Below are positions 8,616 through 16,335 of a DNA stretch of 64,000 bases, piece after piece. Positions within the stretch are counted from its first letter, which is position 1. Each line of letters starts with the position of its first letter. Below the pieces are notes generated by a model that had not been told where the DNA came from, did no database searches, and saw nothing but the letters and a program-made list of their open reading frames with translations. Position numbers and translations under genes: made by a program. The DNA is taken from contig NZ_FOFL01000001.1 of assembly GCF_900110945.1 (NCBI RefSeq), forward strand, positions 434,001 through 498,000. Reading direction: 5' to 3'. This DNA is from Devosia sp. YR412 (lineage in GTDB: Bacteria > Pseudomonadota > Alphaproteobacteria > Rhizobiales > Devosiaceae).

Positions 8616-8639
8616 CTAGGCTGCTGCTCTTTGCCGGTA

Positions 8640-8768
8640 CTAAGCGTCTGTCCTTAATACGGCGCATCGCGGTTCGTGCTGCCGCCTCTGCCAAATCACT
8701 CCGGATTTTGTCGGATAGAGTTTAGTCGGAGTCGATTTCAAAAATTCGCGGTTCGATCCGACGGCGCC
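8640..8768 (+). pseudogene. Possible decayed tRNA-like sequence after the tRNA-Arg array
   Basis: Two segments each contain tcgcggttcg (8667-8676 and 8746-8755, exactly 79 bases apart, one tRNA unit) followed by a CCA. The second also has cggatagag, like a D arm, and ggttcgatcc, like a T arm, and its ccgacggcgcca abuts the terminator stem. Neither folds: the T stem of the second has two mismatches, the distance to CCA is five bases short, and no matching 5-prime acceptor strand is seen. Could be decayed tRNA genes or a recombination scar at the array end. Confidence 0.35.
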
Positions 8769-8813
8769 AACATCCGGCCAGCGCAGTGCTGCGCTGGCCG
8801 GATGTTCCTTTTT
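8769..8813 (+). terminator. Intrinsic terminator ending the tRNA-Arg array
   Basis: An 18-bp perfect inverted repeat (8769-8786 against 8789-8806, arms beginning aacatccggccagcgcag) with a 2-base loop, followed by cctttttt. This is a textbook rho-independent terminator on the plus strand. Confidence 0.93.
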
Positions 8814-9332
8814 TAGTATCAATTGACCCAAATGCCTTGGACACCGCGAATTGCTCGCAGTAGCTGGTTCGCATTAGTCGGGTATTGCAGGATCCGAAAA
8901 TCTCCATGAAAGTCAAAGCCATGGATATGCCCCGTCATCTCGCCCCCTCGTCTGCATCATGCGAACAGGAAGGCGTGGTTGCAAGACCTTAGATATTTGA
9001 TGATTTGCCTATCGCTCCCCTTCAATCGTCGTCTCGATCGAATCTTCAGATTGATGGTTGACCTGCAGACTAAGGTTCCTTATTTGTTCCAGACCTGAAG
9101 CGAGAGCTACCATGTCGCACACCGTGCACATCGCTGGATCGAAGGTCGGCAACGAATTGTTCGTCGCCGCCGTGTTCCCGTGCGTTCTCGCTCGTCTCTC
9201 CCTCATATCGCTATCGGGTAGTCGCGCGGCCGTCTGCGCCTGAACCACTCCCGACATAGCGCCCAAGAAGGGCATAGAGGACCGGCCTGCCGGGCGCATC
9301 TTTGCGTCCCGCCGCCGGCGAAGAGACACATC
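8814..9332. other. Stretch without a supported gene
   Basis: About 520 bases between the terminator and the small gene at 9333. It holds one GACCCAA...TTGG repeat (8824-8839). Open frames exist on both strands (a plus one at 9058-9243, a minus one running from 9620 to 9009), but none has family features, and the minus frame runs antisense to the likelier gene at 9333. No RNA gene recognised. Confidence 0.5.
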
Positions 9333-9524
9333 ATGGCCGACAACGACGACGAATTTCCCGACCTGGACATGGACCAAGACGAAGACAGCGAGCCCACGCC
9401 GGCGCGCATTCGCAAGATCGGTTCGCCCAGGACCGCCAACGATCTGCTGCCCCAAGCGCTGATCGAGAACGCAATCGGCATGGACGGCATTGCCCGCATC
9501 AAGGAGGCCGCAGTAGCGGTCTGA
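9333..9524 (+). CDS. Small acidic hypothetical protein
   Basis: A 63-residue reading frame with a plausible ribosome site (gaagaga, 7-8 bases before ATG). The first 22 residues are strikingly acidic (MADNDDEFPDLDMDQDED), followed by a basic patch (ARIRKIGSPR) and an alpha-helical tail (ALIENAIGMDGIARIKEA). I do not recognise a family. It lies 84 bases upstream of the HEPN-like gene on the same strand, and the two may belong together. A longer minus-strand frame covers the same bases, so coding status is uncertain. Confidence 0.45.
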   Translation: MADNDDEFPDLDMDQDEDSEPTPARIRKIGSPRTANDLLPQALIENAIGMDGIARIKEAAVAV

Positions 9525-9608
9525 AGCGATGGATCGGCCTAGGTCAACATCGCTTAGAAAATGGAATGTTCCAGGTGATAGGTACATGTGCTGGATGAGA
9601 ATTGATCC

Positions 9609-10670
9609 ATGAGCAAACAAGAGCCTGTCGTACCGTTGGAGTTCGATCCCAGGGTGACGGATGACGAAGCAGATTACCTGAAGTTTTCCGAAGTTGCCGG
9701 AGGGCAGATTGTTACATGGCCAGCGGTCGGAGAATCTCTGTTCGTCCCGACCTTTAAATGGTGGCCGGATCTAGACGCGATTACCGTCGCCAACGGCAGC
9801 AGATTTGTATGCCATGGCGCGGTGGGTTTCAGCCTAGGAAGGTACCACGAGTTCGTCATCGAGCCTATGCTATGGGAAAATGGCGAACATCATCCTTCGA
9901 TGCTAGCTGCCAACCTGGGTGGTGTCGAAATTACCTTCGGTGATCCATCCCCACTTATCGCCTTTTTGCTGGAGGGGCCGCGGGACAAGCACGTCGGAGC
10001 TTGGTCGGATTTTTCGACGGTGAGGATTTTGGGTGTGGATACCTCGGTAGGTGAAGCGGCCTTTCTTAATGCTTGCCGGTGGCACTATGAGGTTACGGGT
10101 GTGTGGCCCTTGCTATTGCCGGTGGACATGGAGTGGGGAGAGCTCCCCGCCGTACCGAAGTCGGGTGAAGTCGCGTCTGGGCCGCCGATGCTGTCAAACG
10201 TTGAACCTCTACGATTCTTATATTCTGCCATGACCCAGAAGGATGACACGGCGGCATGCGTCTACCTGTACAAGATCATCGAGTATTTCGGATTCTTCTC
10301 AAGTGCCGCTCAGATGAGTTCTCTGAGACACGACCATTCGATCAGCAATTTTGATTTCTCGAAGAAGGTGCTGGAGCTCGTCTTCAAAGACGAGAAGGGG
10401 CCAATCATCAAGCTCGTTCACGACCTTGCTGACGCGACTATCCTTTCGGCAGCGGCAGAAAACGGCCTACCCTCAGAGAGTGGTCATAAGCTAGCCGATG
10501 CGATGTATTCGTTCCGAAACTCCATCGTTCACGGCAAGTACAGCTACGGCTTTACCCTTCAAGCGGCTTCGGTGCTGCAGGTGGATACCTTAGCGCGAAC
10601 TTGGCGGCCCATTCTACTTGCGCTCGCCCAAGGCGCCATTCGGAAGTTCGGTACACCGCTGTCGACCTGA
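9609..10670 (+). CDS. Orphan protein with C-terminal HEPN-like RxxxxH motif
   Basis: A 353-residue soluble protein with no signal peptide or membrane helix. The N-terminal 200 residues are rich in Trp, Pro and beta-type sequence and match no family I know. The C-terminal part (about 205-345) is helical and contains FRNSIVHG with R303 and H308: the RxxxxH pattern of HEPN-type RNase domains, in the context usually seen in ApeA- or MauJ-like HEPN proteins. HEPN domains often act as RNA-cutting toxins or defence effectors, but RNase activity here is inferred only from this motif. Codon choice is more mixed than in the strongly C-ending genes around it, and it sits downstream of a tRNA array within repeats, which suggests an acquired segment. 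Confidence 0.6.
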   Translation: MSKQEPVVPLEFDPRVTDDEADYLKFSEVAGGQIVTWPAVGESLFVPTFKWWPDLDAITVANGSRFVCHGAVGFSLGRYHEFVIEPMLWENGEHHPSMLAANLGGVEITFGDPSPLIAFLLEGPRDKHVGAWSDFSTVRILGVDTSVGEAAFLNACRWHYEVTGVWPLLLPVDMEWGELPAVPKSGEVASGPPMLSNVEPLRFLYSAMTQKDDTAACVYLYKIIEYFGFFSSAAQMSSLRHDHSISNFDFSKKVLELVFKDEKGPIIKLVHDLADATILSAAAENGLPSESGHKLADAMYSFRNSIVHGKYSYGFTLQAASVLQVDTLARTWRPILLALAQGAIRKFGTPLST

Positions 10671-10678
10671 AAGATCAG

Positions 10679-10799
10679 CCGACCCAAAAAACATTGGCGG
10701 ATTGCGCAATCGACCCAAATACTTTTGGAAAATCGACCCAAGCAAATTTGGCAGGTTGAATAATTTCAGGGGCTTATGAGACCCAAGAGCTTTTGGTCC
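10679..10799. repeat. Cluster of GACCCAA...TTGG repeats
   Basis: Four imperfect palindromic units of the form GACCCAA-N5to7-TTGG, starting at 10681, 10712, 10735 and 10783. The second and third are preceded by aatc and read gacccaaatacttttgg and gacccaagcaaatttgg. Another unit lies at 8824, and two inverted ones lie between the first two tRNA-Arg genes (about 8365-8406). They border the accessory segment on both sides. Confidence 0.7.
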
Positions 10800-10813
10800 T
10801 GACAACAACTCAC

Positions 10814-10831
10814 CCAGCGCGAAAGCGCTGG
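10814..10831 (-). terminator. Hairpin downstream of the bcs operon
   Basis: A 7-bp perfect stem ccagcgc/gcgctgg with a 4-base loop, 53 bases after the stop of the last bcs gene. The T tract on the minus strand is weak (gtgagttgttg), so terminator function is likely but not certain. Confidence 0.4.
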
Positions 10832-10883
10832 CTAAGGCCCTGACGATGTTTGGGGTTTCCGGCGTAACACGGCCGGCGCGCGA

Positions 10884-13037
10884 TCAGTCGTTGGTCTGCA
10901 GCGAGCGGGCCAGGGCGTCGGTGGCGGCTTGCAATCCGCCAACGGCTTCGCCATACCCGGTGGCGGCGACGGCTTCGAAAATGCGCTGGGATTCGCGATA
11001 GCGCTTGATGTGGTAATAGCTCCAGGCCCGCAGGGTCAGCAGGTCGTTGCGCTCGGGAGCATAGCGGGCCCGCGCATCCAAGGCGTCGAGCGCCCGGCGA
11101 TAATCGCCGATATTGTAGGCGCTGATGGCTTTTTCCGACAGAATGGCAATTTCGAGTTCCACGGCCTGGCGATCACTGATCGGCGCGGCGGCTGCGGCAA
11201 CGGCGGCATTATCGGCGAGGCCCAGGCGTACATAGGCCAGCGACAGGCCATAGGCGGCGTCGCTGCGGGTGCGTTCGGAGCCGGACTGCAATGCGCGGGT
11301 AAAGTGATCGACGGCCTGGGCGGGGCGGTTGAGCTGCATCAGGCACCAGGCATGGCCGAGGGCTGCGCCGGAGGAGAGGCTGCCGGCCGGCACGAAGCTG
11401 GTGCAGCTCCCTGAGGCGGAAGAGCCCTGGCCGCTGCTCTGAGTAGCCGGGGACGTGGTTTGGGCGGTCTGGGTGACCTGGACGGCTTGTACGACGGCGG
11501 GGGCGGCTGTCGGCTGCACCACCCGCTGCTGCGGCGCCGGCGGTACCGCCGAACCGCTGTCGCGCCCGAAGCTGGCAATGCGCGCCGAGCTGGGGCCCCA
11601 TCGAGTGCGAATGCTTTCCACCGTCGCCGTGTCGCCCAGTGCATTGGAGGCCACCATCAACCCATAGGCGGCCGGTTCGAGATCGGGCTGCCAGCGCAGC
11701 GCCAGCGTGAACCATTCCACCGCGGTTTCCGGCTGCTGGAAGTCATAGGCATACCAGCCCAGCTCCTGCGCCGCCGTGGCCTGCCGGGCATCCATCACCG
11801 CCGCAACGATGCGACCGAGCACATTGCTGGTCAGCTCGACCCGTGGCTGCAGCGCCAGAAGGGCCGCCGAGGCATCGAGATAGAGCCCGGTGATCTCCTC
11901 GCTCTCGTCGGCGTAGTCGGCCAGCGCTTCCTCGGCGCCTTCCGGATCGCCCAAGTCGAGCAGCGCAGTGCCGAGGCCCTGCGCCGATGCGGCTGACGGA
12001 TCGGCCTTCATCGCCGCTTCGAACCAGCGGCGGCCGGCTTCGTTGCGATCCTGCGCCAGTTCCGACCAGCCGAGCAGGCGCATGTCTTCGGCGTTGGCGC
12101 TGTCCTGAGCCATCTGCTCGAGCAGCGTAATATCCTCGGGAAGGGGCTTTTCGCCGCCCTCGGCCAGCGAGGCGGCCACGGCGCGGCGCGCCAGATCGAG
12201 GCGCAGGTCGGCGAATTCGCCCCGGCCATCGGTGGCAGGCCGTTCCAGCGCCAGCAGCGGCGCCAGATCGGCGCGGTCGAGCAGCTCTATGGCCTTTTGC
12301 AGCGTGGCATAGCGCTGCGCCACATCGCTGCAATTGTTGAGCACATAGCTATAGGCGTCGAGCGACCGCGGCACATTGTCGGTTCGGGCAAAGGCCTCGG
12401 CCAGCCGCCACAGATTGTCGATGCTCTCGCAGGTGAGGAGGGCCGGGAAGTTGGCGGCGACGGAAATCACCGTTTCATATTGCTTGGCATCGGACGCATT
12501 GCGTAGCCGCAGGCCGGCTTCGCCCAGCGCCAGGCTGTCGAGCAGGTCCTGGGAGGCCACGAAACTCGGATCAGCCGCCTGCTTGGTGGCCAGGGCCGCG
12601 CGGGCGCCGGCATAGTCACCGGCGCTGAACAGGTCCCAGATGCGGACGATATCGGCATCGGGCACATATTCGTCCGACAGCAGATTGGTCGGCGGCTCCC
12701 AGCCGGGATGCAGGCTCCGCAGCCGTTCCAGCTCGGCCTGCATGCGGGCGGTGTCGCCCTGGCGGGCGAAATAGCGCAGGGCGGTCTCGTCCACGGTGGT
12801 CGAAGCTGCGGGAGCGGTGGTCGTGGTTGGCGCAGCTACCGTCGGCGGCGTTTCGAGCGTCGTGGTGACGCCGGACGAAGGCTGAGCCGGTGCCGGCTGT
12901 TCTGGCGCTTGCGCGACAAGGGGGACAGCGATGTCTTCGGCACCGAGCCGCGATTGGCCGCTCTGCTGCTGCGCAAAGGCCGAATAGCCGATGATGATGC
13001 CCAGCGATGCCAGGATGAAATAGGCGACAATTCTCAT
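10884..13037 (-). CDS. bcsK: Cellulose-operon TPR protein, BcsK/BcsC-N-terminal-like
   Basis: A 717-residue exported protein, last gene of the cellulose operon. The N terminus (MRIVAYFILASLGIIIGYSA) is a signal peptide or anchor, followed by a Pro/Thr/Ala-rich low-complexity linker (about 30-85). The rest is alpha-helical with repeated A-x-G/A-x-Y TPR-like spacing (for example GDYAGARAALATKQAADPSF, and DYRRALDALDARARYAPERN near the end). It lacks the C-terminal outer-membrane barrel of BcsC, so it is probably the periplasmic scaffold that replaces BcsC in type III cellulose operons (BcsK). The ATG overlaps the bcsZ stop by 4 bases; in-frame sequence upstream is bcsZ coding. Confidence 0.75.
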   Translation of the reverse strand: MRIVAYFILASLGIIIGYSAFAQQQSGQSRLGAEDIAVPLVAQAPEQPAPAQPSSGVTTTLETPPTVAAPTTTTAPAASTTVDETALRYFARQGDTARMQAELERLRSLHPGWEPPTNLLSDEYVPDADIVRIWDLFSAGDYAGARAALATKQAADPSFVASQDLLDSLALGEAGLRLRNASDAKQYETVISVAANFPALLTCESIDNLWRLAEAFARTDNVPRSLDAYSYVLNNCSDVAQRYATLQKAIELLDRADLAPLLALERPATDGRGEFADLRLDLARRAVAASLAEGGEKPLPEDITLLEQMAQDSANAEDMRLLGWSELAQDRNEAGRRWFEAAMKADPSAASAQGLGTALLDLGDPEGAEEALADYADESEEITGLYLDASAALLALQPRVELTSNVLGRIVAAVMDARQATAAQELGWYAYDFQQPETAVEWFTLALRWQPDLEPAAYGLMVASNALGDTATVESIRTRWGPSSARIASFGRDSGSAVPPAPQQRVVQPTAAPAVVQAVQVTQTAQTTSPATQSSGQGSSASGSCTSFVPAGSLSSGAALGHAWCLMQLNRPAQAVDHFTRALQSGSERTRSDAAYGLSLAYVRLGLADNAAVAAAAAPISDRQAVELEIAILSEKAISAYNIGDYRRALDALDARARYAPERNDLLTLRAWSYYHIKRYRESQRIFEAVAATGYGEAVGGLQAATDALARSLQTND

Positions 13038-14092
13038 GATGCGGCCCCCGCCATGCAGGTGGGCTGGCTGCGGCGCAGATAATCCAGCGTCAGCAATTGC
13101 AGTGTCGCGGCATAATAGCTGGTCGCCGAAAGGGTCTTGAGTTCTTCGGGCACAGCCGCGCCCGCCGCCACGCATTCCATGGCGGCGCGGATCAGCTGGT
13201 AGCCGGGCTCGGAGATCGGTTCGACCCGATTGCCGGTGAGCGGGTCGATCTTGTAGAGCCCCGACGCATCGGCATTTTGCCGGAATGGATCGAGCAGCAC
13301 CGGGTTGATCCCGGCCCGCATCATATAGAGCGGGATGCGAATGCCATTATAACCGAATTCGACCGGGAAATCCGGCGCCGGCTTCACCACGCCATCGGCA
13401 TCGAGCACCAGCCAGTCGGGCGGCAGGCCGGATTTGGTCAGGCGGGCACGCCGCACCAGCTCCACGCCGGTTTCCGACACCGCGGCCCAATCCACCGATG
13501 GATCGAGCTCGGCAAATATCGGCAGCACTTCGAACACCCAATAGGATGGATTGAGGATCGGGCCGACGCCATCTTCGCGTTCATTGAACCCGGCAGCGCC
13601 CGGCAGGATGGCTGGCATGCCATCGCTGTCGGCCAGCATGCTGCTGCCGATCGCCGTGGCAATGACCCGCGCCCGATCAGTAAAGCCGGCGTCGGACCAG
13701 GCATCGCCAGCCAGCGCCAGGCCATAGGCGATCAGCATGTCGCCATCGGTGGCATTATTGGTATCGGTGATCCTGGGCGTCGCCGCTGGATCCCAGCGCC
13801 AGCTGGCGAGCCCATCGTCGCGCACCAAAAGCTCGGTATTGGTAAAGCTCCAGATCCGCTCGAAAGTGGCACGGTCATCGGCCAGAACCGACAGCACCAG
13901 GCCATAGCCCTGGCTTTCGCTGTGGCTGATGCCATTGTTGGCGGTGTCGACGACGCGGCCGTCATCGGTCACGAAGCCGTCGAGATAGCTGGCCCATTCC
14001 GCCGGCTGGATGACGCTGGCAGCGCTGGCGCCGGTCATGCCGGTCATGCCGGTGGCCAGGGTGAAAATCAGGCTCATGGCTGCAACCTTCAT
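13034..14092 (-). CDS. bcsZ: Periplasmic endo-1,4-beta-glucanase BcsZ (GH8)
   Basis: A 352-residue family 8 glycoside hydrolase that trims nascent cellulose in the periplasm. Residues 1-25 form a signal peptide ending ASA-A. The probable general acid is E59 in GISHSESQGYG, and the conserved aspartate is D116 in NNATDGDM; both are hallmark GH8 motifs. WVFEVLPIFAELD and FGYNGIRIPLY also fit BcsZ/CelC. It overlaps bcsB and the TPR gene by 4 bases at each end, so the three are translationally coupled. Confidence 0.93.
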   Translation of the reverse strand: MKVAAMSLIFTLATGMTGMTGASAASVIQPAEWASYLDGFVTDDGRVVDTANNGISHSESQGYGLVLSVLADDRATFERIWSFTNTELLVRDDGLASWRWDPAATPRITDTNNATDGDMLIAYGLALAGDAWSDAGFTDRARVIATAIGSSMLADSDGMPAILPGAAGFNEREDGVGPILNPSYWVFEVLPIFAELDPSVDWAAVSETGVELVRRARLTKSGLPPDWLVLDADGVVKPAPDFPVEFGYNGIRIPLYMMRAGINPVLLDPFRQNADASGLYKIDPLTGNRVEPISEPGYQLIRAAMECVAAGAAVPEELKTLSATSYYAATLQLLTLDYLRRSQPTCMAGAAS

Positions 14093-16335
14093 TTCTGCCG
14101 TCCCACTCTGCCCAAAACCAGGGCCGTTGCCAGCATCAGCAGCAGGGCCGCTCCGCCCAGTGCCGCTGTGAAGAGCAGGATATTACCAGAAAACCAGTTG
14201 GCTGCCACGAGGCGCATATTCCAGATCGAAAAGGGTTGGGTCTGCCTGAGCACTGGCGCGACGGTTTCGACCGCCGTGACATCGGCGTCACTGGCGCTAA
14301 GGGCACTGGCCCGCCCGCCGATCTGCCGCCATTGCTCGGTGACCGCCAGCCGCTGCATGCCCTCCAGCAGGCTGGTCTCGTCATTGGCGGTGAGAACGGT
14401 CCAGAGCCCGCCTTCCGGCTGCATGGTCTGCGTCAGCACGACGCCTTGGGGCGCCAGAGGGTAGGGCGCGTCGCGCTGCGGCAGGACGCGCAGGTCCGCC
14501 ACCGTCAGGCCAACGCGTCCGAGCAGCCAGTTGGCGGCGCCATTGAACGGATTGCTCGGATTGCCGCCGGCGCGGAACTGGTTCAGCACCGCCCCTTCGT
14601 CATTGCTGCCATTGGCCGCGGCGCCACGGGCGACGCCCGCACGCTCCAGCGTCGGCTGCGACATCTGCGGCAACGGCATTACCACGATCGCATTCGTATC
14701 CGGTCTGAGGCTGGCTTCGGCGGTAATCGTCACCGGCAGCACCTTGCCCGAAGAAGTCGCCGCCCGGGCCAGCAGCGTCATGGCTGCGGTGGCGACTGCG
14801 TCACCCTCGCCCAGCACCAGCGGCACCTGCTGGTCATCGGCATACGGCCAGGCCGAGCCGGTCAGCCCCTGCAGGTTGGGCAGGGAAGCAGCGCGGGCAT
14901 AGTCGGGCATGCGGAACTGCGTGCTGGAGGAGAAGACGAAGCGCGTCGGCGCCTCGCCGGTCCAGCCGGGGCTGCACACCTCGTCCGATTGCGCATTCAG
15001 ATTGACCACGACTTCCAGCTCGTTGCGGCCGGCGCGCAGATTGGTCATCGGGAAACGGATGATGGTGTCGCGCAACAAGCCGCCATCGGTCCGCAACAGC
15101 GGCGTTGCCGAAGCGATCTGGCCATTGGCAAAGATGTCGATTTCGCTGCCCGGCTGCACATCGGCCGAATAGGCGGCGTCGAGCACCAGTTCGGCCTCGC
15201 CATAGAGATTGGCATAGAAATCGGGCGGCAGCTCGAACTGGAACAGCGTCGTATAGCGGCGGCCATTGAACTCGGTGGTGGGCACGCCGAGATCGGCCAG
15301 CGACAGGGTCTGTCCACCAAATAGGGTCGGGACCGGATAGGGCAGGTCAATGCGCGGGCGGTCTTCCGACACCGGCGCCGCCGTCAGGATGGCAGGGGTG
15401 GCCTCGGCGACAGCGGCCCAGGTCGGGCCGGAGACCAGAAGCGTATTGGCACCCGTCGGCAGGGGCACCAGCGCGGCGATCGAGGCCGAACCCGCCTGCG
15501 CGGTATATTGCGCCAGCTCCGCGGGCAATTGATCGACCGGACCAAGCACCACATCGAGCACGCCCGGCATCGCCGCCTCGGACAGTTCGGTCGCCCGCTC
15601 GACATTCAGGTTCGGCACCCGCAGCGCCAGGGCCAGTTTTTGCGCCAGATCGACCGCCACCCTGGTGGCTTCGGGCTGGGCGAGGTCTGGGGTGATCAGC
15701 CTTATGGTGGTCTTGCCCGAGGCATCGACGCCAACGGCAGCCAGGTCGGCGAGCTGGCGCACCTGGCCGAGGTTCTGACCCTCAAAGCTCAGCAACGCCG
15801 CGCTGCTGTCCAGTTCGGTCCACAGTTCATAGGTCGAGCCAACCGTGCAATCGGTACGGTGGCGCTGGCTGGCGGAAAATTCCACCCGATTGGCACCGGC
15901 CCGCAGCAGTCCGCTCGGCACGTCGATGACAATCGCCGACGGGGCCGAAGACGAAGAAATATTGGTGCGGCGCAGTGGCGTACCATTGATGGTGACATCA
16001 AGGTGGGACACTTCGGGCGCCACCACCACTGCATTGAGATAGGACAATTGCAGTCGGGCCGGCGCATCGGCCTGCGCCTGGGTCAGGTAGACCACCATGG
16101 CCTCGCGGCTTTCCTCGCCTGCCAGCCGGACGGTGCTGCTGGGCAGCAGAAAATGTTCCGACCGCGTCGGCAGCACCGGCTGCGGCACCATGGGCGTGCT
16201 TGCGGGGGCGCTGGCTGGCGGTGGTGCCTGGCGAAGGTCGCTTTCCGGCGTCATGTCAAAGGGCGCCGGCTGGGCCACAACCGGCAGCACGACCGTCGAG
16301 AGCAGCGCGGCAACAAGCAGGCGGGTGCGCATCAT
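14089..16335 (-). CDS. bcsB: Cellulose synthase periplasmic subunit BcsB
   Basis: A 748-residue periplasmic protein anchored to the inner membrane, partner of BcsA, guiding the glucan chain across the periplasm. A signal peptide (MRTRLLVAALLSTVVLPVVA) and a Pro/Ala-rich linker (about 35-55) lead into repeated carbohydrate-binding and flavodoxin-like domains. Fitting stretches are LPPDFYANLYGEAELVLD (about 370) and LEVVVNLNA. A C-terminal membrane helix (about 720-742, LLFTAALGGAALLLMLATAL) binds BcsA. It overlaps both neighbours by ATGA-type 4-base junctions. Confidence 0.92.
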   Translation of the reverse strand: MMRTRLLVAALLSTVVLPVVAQPAPFDMTPESDLRQAPPPASAPASTPMVPQPVLPTRSEHFLLPSSTVRLAGEESREAMVVYLTQAQADAPARLQLSYLNAVVVAPEVSHLDVTINGTPLRRTNISSSSAPSAIVIDVPSGLLRAGANRVEFSASQRHRTDCTVGSTYELWTELDSSAALLSFEGQNLGQVRQLADLAAVGVDASGKTTIRLITPDLAQPEATRVAVDLAQKLALALRVPNLNVERATELSEAAMPGVLDVVLGPVDQLPAELAQYTAQAGSASIAALVPLPTGANTLLVSGPTWAAVAEATPAILTAAPVSEDRPRIDLPYPVPTLFGGQTLSLADLGVPTTEFNGRRYTTLFQFELPPDFYANLYGEAELVLDAAYSADVQPGSEIDIFANGQIASATPLLRTDGGLLRDTIIRFPMTNLRAGRNELEVVVNLNAQSDEVCSPGWTGEAPTRFVFSSSTQFRMPDYARAASLPNLQGLTGSAWPYADDQQVPLVLGEGDAVATAAMTLLARAATSSGKVLPVTITAEASLRPDTNAIVVMPLPQMSQPTLERAGVARGAAANGSNDEGAVLNQFRAGGNPSNPFNGAANWLLGRVGLTVADLRVLPQRDAPYPLAPQGVVLTQTMQPEGGLWTVLTANDETSLLEGMQRLAVTEQWRQIGGRASALSASDADVTAVETVAPVLRQTQPFSIWNMRLVAANWFSGNILLFTAALGGAALLLMLATALVLGRVGRQK

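Noticed and set aside
9058..9243. Plus-strand frame of 61 residues
   Set aside because: No ribosome site, no recognisable features, and it lies in a decayed intergenic stretch.
9009..9620. Minus-strand open frame of 203 residues
   Set aside because: Its C-terminal part looks protein-like (ASGLEQIRNLSLQVNHQSED), but most of the frame is antisense to the likelier small acidic gene at 9333, no ribosome site was found and composition is erratic. Kept only as an unproven alternative.
8616..10883. A complete integrated element with integrase and attachment sites
   Set aside because: No integrase gene and no direct repeat of a tRNA 3-prime end on the far side were found, so only an accessory segment is claimed.
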